In this document: positions 33,685 through 46,095 of the stretch, one piece after another | Layout of the letters: each line of letters opens with the position of its first letter | Numbering within the stretch: position 1 is the stretch's first letter | Assembly: GCA_050084515.1 (NCBI GenBank) | Contig: CM114274.1 | Span: 32,488,001-32,552,000 of the forward strand | DNA: 64,000 nt | From: Blasia pusilla | Taxonomy: Eukaryota > Marchantiophyta > Marchantiopsida > Blasiales | Reading direction: 5' to 3' | Notes under the pieces: model-generated | What the model saw: the letters and a program-made list of their open reading frames with translations, nothing else | Told to the model about the DNA's origin: nothing | Databases searched by the model: none | Made by a program: the position numbers and the translations under genes

Positions 33685-34856
33685 TGTGATACCCACAATT
33701 TTGTAATCTTGAAGAATGTATCATTTTATTCAACGAAGACTCTTGTATATTATGATTTTGATTATGATTATCTATTATTATGAAGAAGAATAAGTGAATC
33801 ACCAAGCTCCGAAGACAAGGCAGAGAGATGAAGATCAAGGATTTGCCTTAGAGGAGAGTCAAAAGCTGTAAAGAAGTATAAAGGATCAACGCGAAGCTCA
33901 GCGAAGCCCAGCAAAGCTTAACCAAGTCTAACGAAGCTCAACGAAGCTCTATATACAAAGTACTTTGCTATTGAAAGAAGCACGAAAACCGAAGCACGAA
34001 GAAGAAAGAAGAACTTCGTCCTCCGGAAATTTAGCACAACGAATTGAGATTCGAAACGACACATAATTTACAGAATGAGACTAGGAAAGGGCGCAACCCT
34101 TTGTATCAAATTGGTAGTTAGGACAGTTTTGTACCGCGGATTCATAGGGATCGTAGGAAAAGCTAAGAGAACCATAGATCTAGGTAGTTACAGATATTGA
34201 AAAGACACACCCTTCATCAAGAATGCTTCGGATCATAGAAACGATCCTACTCTCGAGAATATTTAAGAAACAGGACAGAAGCTACTATCATCATTCGCTC
34301 ATGAAGTCCTTATGCTGTAGGAATGGTCCGAGCAAGAGAGATGTACCCTCTCGAGCTTGTAGATACTTTGAAGTCTTCCAATTCTTGATGGAGTAGTAAA
34401 GCATTCATTCATTCATTTCGATGTGCGGTGCTTATGTCTCGAACATTCTTTTGGGTCTCTTTGAGTGAGTGAAGAGTGAATCAAAGCGAACCTTTCTCAT
34501 CAATGGAATAATCAATATAAAGTTGTATGAAATCTGTTTGAGAGTAACCTGCCCCGACGGATTGAGTTCGAAAGTAGGAGAAGCCACTTTATTCTTGAGG
34601 TCTCTGTGAGGTTCGAGGTGATGAGAGAACAAATTGCCTGAAAGCGCCTTTAAAATCCACTCGAGAGAATTGAAGAAGAAAACATAGGTACTAAGAAGGA
34701 TCGGAAGCTGATACTGGAATACTACAATTGAATTACATAATCAATTACACTTTTACAACATAATCATCACTTTATACTCTCTTTTCATCCAACAATGATC
34801 CTCTTGGGGATCGAACTCTACAATTGACTGTAAATAAGAAACACTTAGACATTACA
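33685..34856 (+). mobile_element. Solo LTR of the same family, antisense in gypsy integrase
   Basis: 1172 bp from TGTGATACCC to CATTACA. It is flanked on both sides by ATAAG (33680-33684 and 34857-34861), a perfect 5-bp target duplication. The insertion splits the integrase between a Tyr codon and the following Gly-Val-His codons; with the insert and one ATAAG copy ignored, the frame continues without a change of phase. No internal retrotransposon sequence remains, so LTR-LTR recombination has removed it. Around 33895-33955 the unit AACGAAGCTC is repeated about six times. Confidence 0.9.
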
Positions 34857-35579
34857 ATAAGTCAGGAAGAACGGGGTATACTTCGTAGTAACCTTCTCAG
34901 CTGTTTGGTATGCCCACAATGCCGCAGCGATTTTCATGTCCCAATCATAGGAATACGTGACCGTCAATCGATTCAATATCCGGCAGATCAGGCCGTTAGA
35001 TTTTTCCGTCAACCCGTTGGCTTTAGGGTTGTAGGGCGTGGTTTTCCGATGCTTAATAAGAAAGTGGGAAGTGAGAGACTCAATAGTCTTGTTTAAGAAG
35101 TGAGTGCCCCGATCACTTACTAATTCCAATGGGCAGCCATAACGAGTGATAATCATCTCGTATAAAAATTTGGCCACTGCTTCGCTGTCATCTTTTCGCG
35201 TGGACACCGCCTCAACCATCTTAGTACAATAGGTGGCTATGAGAATATACTTCCGCCGTGTTTGGCGAGTAGCGGGGGAGATAGGCCTACAAAGTCAATA
35301 CCCCATTTTTCAAAAGGAGCTAGGGGCATGATAGGTACCAAAGGCCACCGCAAGGTTGCCGTGGGTTGACTGCTCTTTGACAGGCATCACAACTCTGGAT
35401 AAAGTGACCTACATCTTTGTACATAGTAGGCCACCAATAACGTGCGGCCAAGATTTTCTTGACGGTATTTTTTACGGCATAATGTCCACCAGAATCAGCC
35501 GTATGCATGGCTCTGATGACTTGGGGGATTTCTTCTGCTTCCAAGCATCGTCGATACTCTTCATCCGCACCTAATTTGA

Positions 35580-35619
35580 ATATGTTAGGGCCCGGGGGGA
35601 CCCCCGGGCCCTAACATAT
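35580..35619. repeat. Perfect GC-rich palindrome in gypsy pol, 19-bp arms, 2-bp loop
   Basis: 35580-35598 and 35601-35619 are exact reverse complements with a GA spacer. The site falls between RNase H and integrase. It stays in frame (about 11 codons) but contributes the TAG at 35611-35613; coding resumes in the same frame downstream. Confidence 0.9.
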
Positions 35620-38600
35620 CTCATATGGTCCTATCTTATGTAAGAAAACAGCGCGTTCCTCCGCTGTCATAGGGCAAGGAAGTCGCAGAGTAATTAAAAA
35701 ACGCAAAATATCCTCATAAAAGGATTGGCACAACCGGTCTTCCGTAATCTGGAACAGGTCTTCGTCGGGAAAGGTATCATCGATGGATTGTGTGAGGTCC
35801 GTGTTCGTCATCCTCAACTTAGAAAGAAAATCGGCATTGGTATGCACCTTGCCGGCACGGGTAACCACATCCAATGTGAATTCTTGGAGTAGAAGGATCC
35901 ATCGCGCAATGCGACCGGAAAAGTCTGCCTTCACCATTAATGGTCTGAGCGCGAAATGGTCGACGTTGAAGACAAATTTGTAACCTAATAAATAGTGTCG
36001 AAACTTTTTACACGAGAAGACCATGCTTAGTGCTTCTCGTTCGGTGGTTGTATATTTCTGCTCCGCCGAAGAGAGTTGCCGTCCGGCGTAGTAAACCGGA
36101 AAGTCATGTTTGTTGTCATCCAGTTGGCTGAGCACCACTCCAATGGCAAACGAGGATGTGTCCACATATACGTGGAAGGGTTTGGTCCAATCAGGGGACC
36201 GGAGTACATGAGCTGTTTGCAATGCCCTCTTTAAAGTGTCAAATGCCGCTTGGCAAGGTGGAGTCCACTCCCATTTGGTAGATTTTTTAAGTAATGCAGT
36301 AAGAGCTCCTGCTTTTACCGCATAATCTTTAATAAACCGTCGATAGTATCCGACGTGTCCCAAGAATCCTCTCAATTCTCGGAGATTGGTGGGTGGTTCC
36401 AATGCAAAGATAATATCCACCTTAGCCTTGTCGACTTCAATTCCTTGAGCCGACACTCTGTGTCCCAACAAGATCCCTTGTTTCATAGCAATATACGATT
36501 TTTCCGGATGGAGGGACAAGTGCACTTCACAACAACGAGCGAGGGTTAATTCTAATTTCGCCAAGTGTTCGGCCTCTGTACTGAAGATACAAAAATCATC
36601 CAAGAAAATTTCAACAAACTTCCGCAGATACTCTTGGAAGATGGAGATCATCATTCGTTGGAAGGTAGTTGGGGCATTGCACAACCCAAAGGGCATCACG
36701 CGATACGTGAAAGTTCCCCAGTCCGTGATGAAAGTGGTGAGGGGCCGATCTTTTTCTCGTATGGATACTTGGTTATAACCCGAGTATCCATCCAAAAAAG
36801 TATAACGCTCATGGCCGGAAACTTTATCCAAAATACTGTCAGTGAAAAGTAGAGGGTGATGGTCCTTTAAGGTGGCCGCATTCAATTTCCGGTAATCCTG
36901 GCACACTCTAATTTTTCCCGTTTGTTTTTTGGGTACAATCACAATGGGAGACACCCACTCGCTACTTAACACCGGATAAATTATTCCTGCTCCGAGACGC
37001 TGGTCGATCTCGTCCTTAACTAGCAACGAGTATTTCAGGTTGAGGCGATCATCGCCTCATTAACATGTGGATCGCCTTCTTTTAGGTCAATTCTGTGTTC
37101 ACCATACCGTGCTGGAATGCCTGTCATTTCATCCATGGAGTATGCAAACACATCCAAATACTCAAACAATAATATTTTATACTTCAGGAGTTCGATGGGA
37201 GACAAACACCGAGAGGCGAGAGACTTCGATCTCAGAACTAAGACTCAGTATGTAGTCCTTTTCTTGAACCATACTCTCTGTAAACTGGAATGTGCTATGA
37301 CCCAGCTTCTCTTCTTCTCAGGCTGACATCGGTTTGCTAGGTATCGACTCTTCGTCTATTTCATAACATTCTAAATAATACACATTGGACGAGGACTCAG
37401 TAGCTGTAGTTTGCTCTTGATCTGATGTATAGCCCTCGTCGGTCGGTGGCGTTTCTCCTTGGGGTGGTCGTGATTTCCATGACAACTTGATGAGCTGCTT
37501 GGAGACCTGGTCCGGAGCCTGGAATGTGAAACGTCGCCTCCTCCAATCCGTCGTCACTCGTGCACCATACATCCAGGGTCTTCCAATGAGCAAAGGATAG
37601 CCAATGGTTGTCAGGGGCTGCAAGACTAAGTAGTCCAACAGAAATAGCACCCCCCAAGCATGGTCGGGATCTGAGTGAGCTGTCCTAGGGGTCGCTTCCA
37701 AGACTGATCCGCAAACCGCAGATACTTCTCGGTGGGCTCGTACTCCGTATATCCTAGTGCCCGAGCTGTCTGTTCTGTCATAATGTTAATTCCGCTTCCT
37801 GAGTCAATAGGCACCTTCTTAATGGTGTGCCCCTCAATCTCCACCTCTACCTTTGGTGCTCCCAAGTCTTCCACTTCAATACGGAACAGATCCACTACTG
37901 GTAGATGCTTTGCAGACTTCTTAAGTTTTTTACGGCTTATCTTCCACTGTTGCAAAATTTTGCCGTACACCGGGTTATCCATTAATAATTGCAACAGGGT
38001 TAAATTGGCCGGGGTTGACGCCAAGTCCCTGAGTAGGTCGTAGGCTTCTAAGACCAGCGGTGACGTCGCGATGGCTTGCACTGCCAGAGTCATTCCGGTT
38101 CTCGTCGGCTCTGGGGTCTTCCTCCCTTCTGGTCCCTGGTCCTGACGCACTTGAGCCCAAACTTGGTCCTCGATATCCTGATGGAAGTACTTAGGGTGAC
38201 TTCGATGGAAGGCCGGGTCAACATCGCCTTTTAGGATGGCCTTCCCGGCGCGGAAGGCATCGACACCTTTCACCTTGGGGTCCTGAGCTTTGCGCGAAGA
38301 CGAAGCACCTTTCCTTGCCTTGGGGGTCCCCGCGGTCTGACTCTTCGACCTCGTGGTGACAGCCAGAACGGTTTCTTGGAACTCTTTGGGCCAGTCCGAT
38401 GATTCTTCGGCGTCCGCTCTGTTTGAGTCTTCCTCTCTGATAGTGACTCGCTTTGGCCTGGGGGACCCTAACTCTTCCACTCGGACGAGTTGCACATTTA
38501 CGTCATTTTTGGACTCTGGTTGGGCTGCTGGGGTGTTGACATATTTTACCAACAACCGCGGAACCTTGGGCTCCGAGCATTCCATTGCAGTGTGCCCACC

Positions 38601-38737
38601 TTTCTTGCAATTCCCGCACAAGGGATTGAGTCCTACTGGCCGCTTTGGGTTTGGGCAATTATTAGCCAAATGGTCAGCCGCACCGCAATTATAACAAAAA
38701 TTCTTTTTATGGATGGCGTGAAGGCCGCCGCGCCCAT

Positions 38738-38815
38738 CTCCGTCCACGGGATGGAGATGTGCGCGGCGTTTAAGGTTTAGGGTCTCCGTCCACGGGACGG
38801 AGACTGACGTCATCC
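38738..38815. repeat. Two hairpin-forming CTCCGTCCACGG units
   Basis: CTCCGTCCACGGGATGGAG (about 38740) and GTCTCCGTCCACGGGACGGAGAC (about 38788) are about 50 bp apart. Each is nearly self-complementary. They mark the junction between gypsy gag and foreign DNA. Confidence 0.6.
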
Positions 38816-38865
38816 GTCTCTGATCGTGTGGAGACGACGTCCATCCGCGGCGTTTTTCTTGCCTA

Positions 38866-39270
38866 TTGGTCACCGTCGATACGTCCGTCCCTCCATCGGA
38901 TGTCGTTCAGGGTCCAATGGACGGGAATGGGGCCCATGGGACGCCATCGCACGCACCGATCAACCTGCTTCCACACCTGCGTGCCGATATCGGACATCCC
39001 CTGCTCTTGGAGCTTCCAAACCTAAAATTGTCGGTTGTCAGATGCCCAAAGCTGCTTGAGCTAGCAGCTACTCTACGCGGCTTCAATGCAAAGCTGGGAC
39101 AGTGTATGGTCTTCGGTGAAATGCTAGGGGTCAAGCCATTTGCTTTTCTACCTTTGTTCTCCACGCTTAAAAAATTGACCAGCCCACCATCACTTCTCTG
39201 CGATTTCTACTTACAAGTCAGAGCAAAGGTTCAGGGTACAGATTTCTACTTACAAGGCCAGGCAAGGTGA
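38866..39270 (+). pseudogene. LRR-like gene fragment, copy 2
   Basis: The plus frame reads LPHLRADIGHPLLLELPNLK followed by VVRCPKLLELAATLRGFN, a spacing of Leu residues typical of plant leucine-rich repeats. The nucleotide match to 22086-22215 (reverse strand) covers this part only. The frame is open for 134 codons but has no start context or companion domains. It lies at the broken 5' end of the gypsy element, so it may be a captured or disrupted gene piece. Confidence 0.45.
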
Positions 39271-42200
39271 AGGTCGTGTTCAATCTGCTCCTTCGCCTTC
39301 GTAGTTTAAGTTCCTCCTGCCGTACCATAGAAAATTGTCTCTTCCCCACGATGCAACCTTGCATAATGACAATGGTGCACCTCTTGTCCTTGTGTGTCAA
39401 AAGGTTTATTATTAATCAATCCTTCCACAACTTTGTTTGCCATACCCTTGAGGTTTAGCTATAGAGGTTGAGCTTGCGTGGCTGTGGGGCCCTTGCGAAG
39501 TACACATGCTCCCCATTTTGTGTTGCCGTAGATGTTACGCAAAGTGGAGGTGGGAAAGAAGTCAATTTTTGACGGAGATGATACGGCTTTGGCTGGTAAT
39601 CAAGGAGTAGTGCGGAGTGGATGGATCGATCTAGATCTATTCGATGACTTCAAGAATCAAGATTGAAGACTAGCCCTAGGATTTGGTCAAGTTTAGTACA
39701 ATGGATACTGGTGCTTCATTCCTAAACCCGGGCACACCATCAATAATCCAACCATTGGCGGATGAAGGGCCCTATTAGAGGCATGGATGCGTCCATCCGT
39801 ATTTCATTGTTTCCGCTAGCATTTCCTTAATGCCGCCGCTTCTATTGGGCGTCTCCATCTTCTTTGGAAATTCAATGTTCAAGTAGGTTTGTTCATATAT
39901 TTGTGCCTAGTCATCTTTGGGTTTTTTAACCCGAGGGTTGGGTTAGCAAAATCTTCATTTTTCCGTGAAATTCTCCTAAAAATAAGACTAAATTTGTTAT
40001 GCTCTCTTTATTATTTTGTGGGAAAAGTTATCACAATGGACAACTCTTCCAATGGAAAATAGCGTGTCATATGGTCGAATCCGACTTGGGATGCTAACTT
40101 TTGGTCAAATGCCCCTCCCTGTTTAACTCGACTCTCACCCTTCATGAACTAATTCGAGGATGAATAGGCATGACGGTTCATACATACGTGAGAGCATATG
40201 GTTTCAGACACGTAATCGCAAGTGTGGGACCTATTTCAAGTAGGTTTTTTGAAAGTACGAAAGAAACAAAAAAATGATCATTCATGAAATTTTTTTCTTA
40301 AAGCACGAAAGAAATGATCATTTTGACAAAGTAGGATTTCATTAAAGAGTTTTATTTTCATATAGGAGAGGAATAGATCAATTTTCATCAATGGAAGACT
40401 TGCTTACAAAAATCATTAGCTGTCTTATTTTTTTTATGTAGGAGAGGAGGAGATAAACTTAAATTTTAAGTAGGGGAGGACAAAAAGAGTGTCTCATATT
40501 CTCAACAAACGAGGATCCCTAAAAAGTTCTTTTTTCATGTGATTGGGATTGAATATACTATATCCACTAAAGTCATTGTTTATGGCTATGTATATATCCT
40601 CCTTCTAAGTAGCCTAGAAAAATGAAAGTTTTTTGAAAGCCCCAAATTCCAACACATAGACACAAACCAATATTGCATCCAACTTCCACTATAACAAACT
40701 CCACCTAGAATAATTAGCATTCTATCTCCTTGACTATGATCTAAATGTAATTCCTAATAGACCCTCTCTCAAGAAGGTACCCTACATGAACAACCTATTG
40801 TTGAGGAGTATGTGGATGCATGACTACAAAGTTTCATTTAGCCAAGCCTCACCTTCCATGCCATATGCTCACCAAGCTAGACTCAACGACCATGCCCTCC
40901 AGTTTCTAAAATATACCCTTCACATATCCTAGATTATCAATCAACCAATTGCAATCTCGACTACAACCATTCTTGTTCTTATTTGGGTTTACCATGTAAG
41001 CATTAGAGTTTCACATGTACAAGGAGGGGGAAAAAGAGAGGGAGAGCAGAGAGAGGAAAAAATCCTATTATTAACCCCAAGAGATCATTTTTTTAAGAGA
41101 GTTTGTTGTGATTTGAAGAGAGGTACATACATAATAAAATAGATGGAAAAAGGATGTACCTAAAGGTGAAGTGATGGAGACAACCATAAATCGAGCATAA
41201 GGAAGACACATGAAGATAGACGTGGAGGGAAGGGAGTGTATTATGAAAAGAAGTTACCTGGGGACCATTCACTGGGGACCTCTCCCTCTCTTTTTCCCCC
41301 TCCTCCCTTGTTTTCATCCATCAACCTTGCAGAATTTGACGGTTTGCGAGGGCAATGCCTATGTCACTCCCCCTTGTTGGATTCCAACAAGTTGCTGGAT
41401 GAAACCAAGGAAATAAAATTGTGCAACCCTTTGGATTCTATCGGGTTGTAGAATCTGATGTCGCAAGGACAACAAAAATATGTTGGTCTCTAGTTGGTTG
41501 CACAAAACAAACCAAAAAACATATTTGAAGACAATTCATTGGAAATTACCACTTTAGAAACTTACCTAGACTTAATTGATAAGAGACCTCAATAGGTAGT
41601 CATTCTTGACAACCCAAGACTGTGTTGTTTGCCATTTGAGTGACCTAATTACACACAATATGTTGAAGAGCTCGTCCTTGCTTCCTCTTATCAAAACAAG
41701 GAAGTAGTAATTTTTTCTTTCTCCAAACCATATATGAGTGATACCGGGTGCTAATATCACTCGATTTGTCTTTGAAGACAAATTGACAACAAGGGAAAGG
41801 CAAGGGGGTCAATCTGACTTTTTCTGTGATGACCTTAGATACTATATCGGTAGTCTCAAGGGCCTACTCTCAAAATACTCTTCAGCCTTCAAAAGGTTGG
41901 GGATGTCATCCTCCCTAGGCACAATGACATCATGGGATGCCTTCAAAGCTTTGTCACTTATCTTTGCCCCATCATTGTAGTCTAGCCACATTGGACGATT
42001 CAAGAACTTCCACTCAGTCATGTCCTTGGCCATTTTCCCCATCTTACATGAAGAATCCATCGTTGGAAGGCTTCGTGGACCACAATCTCTATGTGGCAAG
42101 ATATTCGCTCCATGTACATGCATTAACACAATATATGAAGAATGTGTACACCATCCTCTGGGTAGCTTGTTGTGGTGAAGACTTGGCCACTTGCTGAAGA

Positions 42201-43084
42201 ATATCTCTTTTCTTCTTGGTGAAGTTCAAGCTTTTCCAGAACTTCCTCTAACCAAAGCTCACATTATTTTTCTGCTTCCAAATCAACATCTTCCGGAATT
42301 AGATCCAGCTTTCTACGTTCACATTGTAGGGACCCTATGGTCATCTTCCCAAGAAGATGCAATGTATGCCACAAAGACCATTCCCTCAACCAAACCATTT
42401 ATAGATCATAAGGACCAAGACCTCGGACTGGTGTTGACGGCCTTCTTATCTGCTTATGTTTCCTCTTGACTAATTTTGATGGAAATTTGAGAGACTTGAT
42501 TGAGTGAACCTATAGAGCTGATAAGGGAAACCTTCTCTCAAATCCAGCCATGCGGATCGCTTTGGGTTCTTTGTAGACGTGAGGGCCAAGTTGTCGGCGC
42601 CAACTGGTCTAACGACTCTAGTTGCCTCTCAGGCTGTGATGAAGGAAACTTACGACTCAAGGAGGGTAGTAATGAACTCGACCGCTACATGCCAATAGCA
42701 CCGCACCGCCTTTTACTCTGTAGGCAACGGACTTTATATCGGAGACTCAGTCCCTCGGACCTATGCTAAGCGGCAAACGCAACTCTGCTTCAGAGTTCAA
42801 GTCCTTCAAAGGGTAGTAGGAGCCTAGGACTCTAAGAAGTTGAGTAGAAATAAGGGCACACGTAGTTAGCATAGACAAACAAAAGAGAGTAGGCTTTGCT
42901 CACGAGGAGATCTACGGAGGCGGCGGAGGACGATGGAGGAGGCAGTAGGGACGGAGTTTGCCACGGAGTGAAGGAGGAGGGGGGAGGTCTTGTGTTATAC
43001 CGAACGGAGATATCGGTCTCCTCTACGTTTTGATCTGTAGAGTCAGTCTTATAGTGAGTATTTTTTGTTTTTTTTTTGTTTTTA
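39271..43084. other. No supported gene; one LTR-like relic
   Basis: AT-rich with short frames. At 41335-41520 the sequence contains palindromic GTGCAACC...GGGTTGTAG units related to those at 1.57-2.26 kb, so a second relic of that gypsy family is likely. The minus frame at 42129-41842 (95 codons, RPMWLDYNDGAKISDKALK) and the plus frame at 42191-42469 look protein-like but match nothing I recognise. T-rich DNA at 43050-43085 precedes the next non-LTR element. Confidence 0.4.
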
Positions 43085-46000
43085 GATTCATGATTTTCTT
43101 GCCCGAGGTTGTTTCATAGAATCTCCCATGCCATTCGGGATGAGCTTCGCCAGACTTTCCTCCTTCCTCTATCTAGGATCGCGCTTGATCCTATGGAAGA
43201 GCTCTTGTGGTATCTACTACTTCTCCTTTCACGATGGTGTCTTTGCTATACCCGAGGAGGGAAGGCTGGCCATAGAGAGGTTGTGGCCTGATTGCGGCGC
43301 TTTTGAGGAGGCGATTGGGAGTCCCTGCAGAGCAAGTTCGTGGCATATGCCAAAGGTAGCACTTCACTTGGTTTTCTAGCAGATGATCTTGTAGTAGCCC
43401 GATTGTGACGATGTAGGACACTTGGATGAGTCGGGGAGTACTCACGAGCAGCTCGTGCGCTCTGCCCTATGGATATGGCTCTTCCTTCGGTTGTTACCAT
43501 CGACGTCCTCCGAAGGCCACATCCTCGTCCAGCGGCTGACATTCTAGCTTTTGTATGTGACTTCCATCCTGACACGGCTTTATGACTAGACCCGTCCCTC
43601 TTTGCATGGGCACTCAGAGGTTCCCCTAGGATAGCAACCGGAGGATTGTCCGGTATGATGTACGAATACCTTCGTGATTGCTTTCCCCCCGAGGACTCTG
43701 CTAGCGGCTTTTCCGAGTTGCTTCAGGTTGCCTCTCACCTAGCTCAAGGGAGAGTGAGAGGCAACCTGAAGCAACTCGGTATTGGGGGCGGGGCAACTTT
43801 TGGCGCTGTGGAAGGAGGGTGGAGGGATCCGTCCAATCGCCATAGGTGACGTGCTCTTGCGGTTGGTGAGTCGCACTATTGCTTTGCAATTGTGTGAGGC
43901 TTTCCAGTCACATTTGAGTCCACACTAGTTTGGAGTTGCCATGCCAGCCGGTTGTGATTTGGTAGCCTTAGGTTTGAGGGCTTGTTTGGATATACATCCT
44001 AAGTGGATGGTTCTCCAAGTTGATGTGGAGAACGCCTTCAACTCAATGTCTTGGGAAGCTTTCTTCACAGAACTCAGAGATGTAGGGTAGGGGGTCCTAT
44101 TGCGAGTTTGATTCCCTTCGTGCAGGCTTTTCATGGGGCCCCCTCGCCCCTCTATGTTCACCACGGTAGGTTGGAGGAAGAGGTCACAATTTTGGAGTTT
44201 GCTATCGGGACTCGTCAGGGTGATCCCTTGGGTGGTGCATTGTTTGCTTTGGCTCATTATCGAGCGGTTCTTTCTATGGTGGAGGCTTTCCCAGGTTGCA
44301 TTTTTCCTTCGTTGGCAGATGATACTCACATTGTTGGCCTTGGAGACCTGGTCGTTCCTGCATTTCAGCACTTTTCAGCAGAGTTGGCACGTGTTGGCCT
44401 AACGGCAAAGGTGGGAAAGTGCAAGGCTTGGTCTCCATCAGGCTTGCCAGCTGATATTCATTTACCGGACGGTTTTTTGACACCTGTTGGAGGGCTTCAC
44501 GTCTTGGGAGTCCCACTCGGGAGCCAAGACTTTGTATCAAGTTTTGTGGCGGAGGCTCTTACCGAGGATCTTCTCCACGTCCACGATCTCACAAGGATTG
44601 GTGACCCTCAAGTAGCTTATGGCATCCTCTCGTCATGTTTTGCTCCTAGACCTGGTTATCTTTGTAGAATTGTTTGGGCGTCTAGCTATATTTCTTCCTT
44701 GTATAGATCCTTTGATAGAAAGATCGTGTAGGCATTTGGGGATCTTCTAGGACCGGGCTCCTTAGAGTGCCCCGCGGGGCAGTTAGCTCGTAGATAGGCT
44801 TCTTGGCCGATTGCCTTTGGTGGAGTAGGTCTTATAGCGACTGAGTTAGTGGCATCTTCAGCTGTTTTAGGGAGTTGGGCCAATGTAGCACCCCTCCTTT
44901 GCTCCCGATTTTTGGTTAGGATAGACTACTACTTTTATAGTACGTGTCCCAGGTTGAGGATGGTCTTTTCCCACTTTAGTCTTCATTCACAGCTTGTAGA
45001 GACTCCCTTCTTGTTGAGGCTAGAGCAATTCTTCCCATTTCTCTTCCCTAGTTACTTCCGGACAGTCTGGGCTCCAATCTTCTTTGATAGAAGCCCACTT
45101 TGATGCATTGTTTAGAGCTACTATGTTGGATGGGAATATCCCCATGGAGGTTGGGGCCCGTATTCGCTTTTGCTCCGGAAAGGGGCAGGCTCATGGGTGG
45201 GGGCTCGTCCCCTCATCCCAACTTTCCGCATTGCACCACTTACCTTGATGCGTCGCGGGGGTCTGGGGAAATTTCTTTTTATTAATAGAAACTAATAAAA
45301 ACCCTACTTTCCCGAGTAGTGAAATAGTCGGGAGCCACAACAATAGTGCATTTCTGGCATGTCAAGTTATCTCCATGTTCAGGTTCTATCGAAGCTCTTA
45401 TGTGAGCGCACGGACGGACTAGGCCACTTTGTATCTCTAAGTTTTGTAAAGATTTCAGTGGTTTTGTCACTTTTTGTTTTCTCATATTCCCTTATCCGTG
45501 CTTATCTCTACATGACGCGGGAGTCTAAGGTGGTGGTAGCGGGTGTTGTAGTGACGGATCCTATGCGGGAGGCAATGCGAGCCCAAGTGGTGGCACAAGG
45601 GAGATTGATACAAGGAGCGGCGGCGGCGGCGGTCAAGAAGACCCATATTTATAGTCGACTTCATGACAGAAATCGATTTATCCCCCTAGCCATTGAGATG
45701 TAGGGGCTATGGGGAGAGGTTTGACTCGCTCCTTACAAATTGCGCCCATCATCTCCAGTCAAGAAATGGGTTGTCCTTACACACAACGATACTTTATTGT
45801 AGGCAACGGGTCTCCATAGCTTTGCAGCGTGCCCTGGAAAATGGGCTTTTGCGGCGGGCTCAGGCGGTTGGAGACGCCAATGCTAGAGGCCCACTTAGTA
45901 GTAGCCATAGTTCTCTAGGTGTTGCTGATATTGTCTCTGCTGTTGGTGATTTTGGTTGTTAGGGGGGGAGGCCCCCTTCTGTCTCTTCGGGGCCGGTTTT

Positions 46001-46095
46001 GGCCCTTGGGGTTTTTTGGCTCTCTATGCCCCCTCGTTTGTATCTCGTTTGTATCCTGATGGGTTTCCCATCCAATTTTCTATTTAAGTTTTATA
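43085..46095 (+). pseudogene. Endonuclease-type non-LTR retrotransposon, family B, decayed
   Basis: It is homologous to the element at 7.8-11.7 kb but clearly a different family. Recognisable blocks: WYLLLL near 43205; IRPIAIGDV-like near 43830; VDVENAFNS at 44019-44046; GTRQGDPLGGALFALAHYRA at 44206-44265; LADDTHIVG at 44308-44335; GDPQVAYGIL at 44600-44630. The endonuclease segment is mostly deleted. The C-terminus reads AVKKTHIYSRLHD...RFIPLAIEM (45630-45702) and RVSIALQRALENGLLRRAQ (45808-45865), ending GDFGC* at 45962. The 3' untranslated region runs to about 46080 (ATGGGTTTCCCATCC). Many stops and frame changes. Confidence 0.75.
43713..43779. repeat. Perfect inverted repeat inside RT, 26-bp arms, 15-bp loop
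   Basis: 43713-43738 and 43754-43779 are exact reverse complements. The left arm is in register with RT coding (FSELLQVASH); homology to the family A protein is interrupted across the right arm and resumes just after it. Confidence 0.9.

Larger units (their letters stand above)
33258..38873 (-). pseudogene. Ty3/gypsy gag-pol, non-chromovirus (Tat/Athila-like), interrupted
   Basis: Order from 38873 downward. Two CCHC knuckles, CYNCGAADHLANNC and CGNCKKGGHTAMEC (38695-38580); the N-terminal half of gag is missing and the first 60 codons derive from flanking DNA. Protease with VPIDSGSGINIM (about 37815-37780) and YPLLIGRPW (37590). RT/RNase H 37026-35614 with VSPIVIVPKK, MPFGLCNAP and FVEIFLDDF (near 36610), and RNase H YVDTSSFAIG (36170). 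Integrase zinc finger (HH near 35510, CDACQ 35390), core GIDFVG (about 35302), VSDRGTHF (35125) and the Glu region (about 35020), then the tail to 33258 (WVNGMHVRRYY). Lesions: frameshifts near 37650, 35370, 35240 and 33350; an in-frame TAG at 35611; a 1172-bp LTR insertion. Confidence 0.85.

Noticed and set aside
29934-34856. One transposon with 1.2-kb terminal inverted repeats spanning 29.9-34.9 kb
   Set aside because: The two inverted copies are LTRs: the right one has its own ATAAG duplication inside integrase and the left one follows a polypurine tract, so they are separate insertions.
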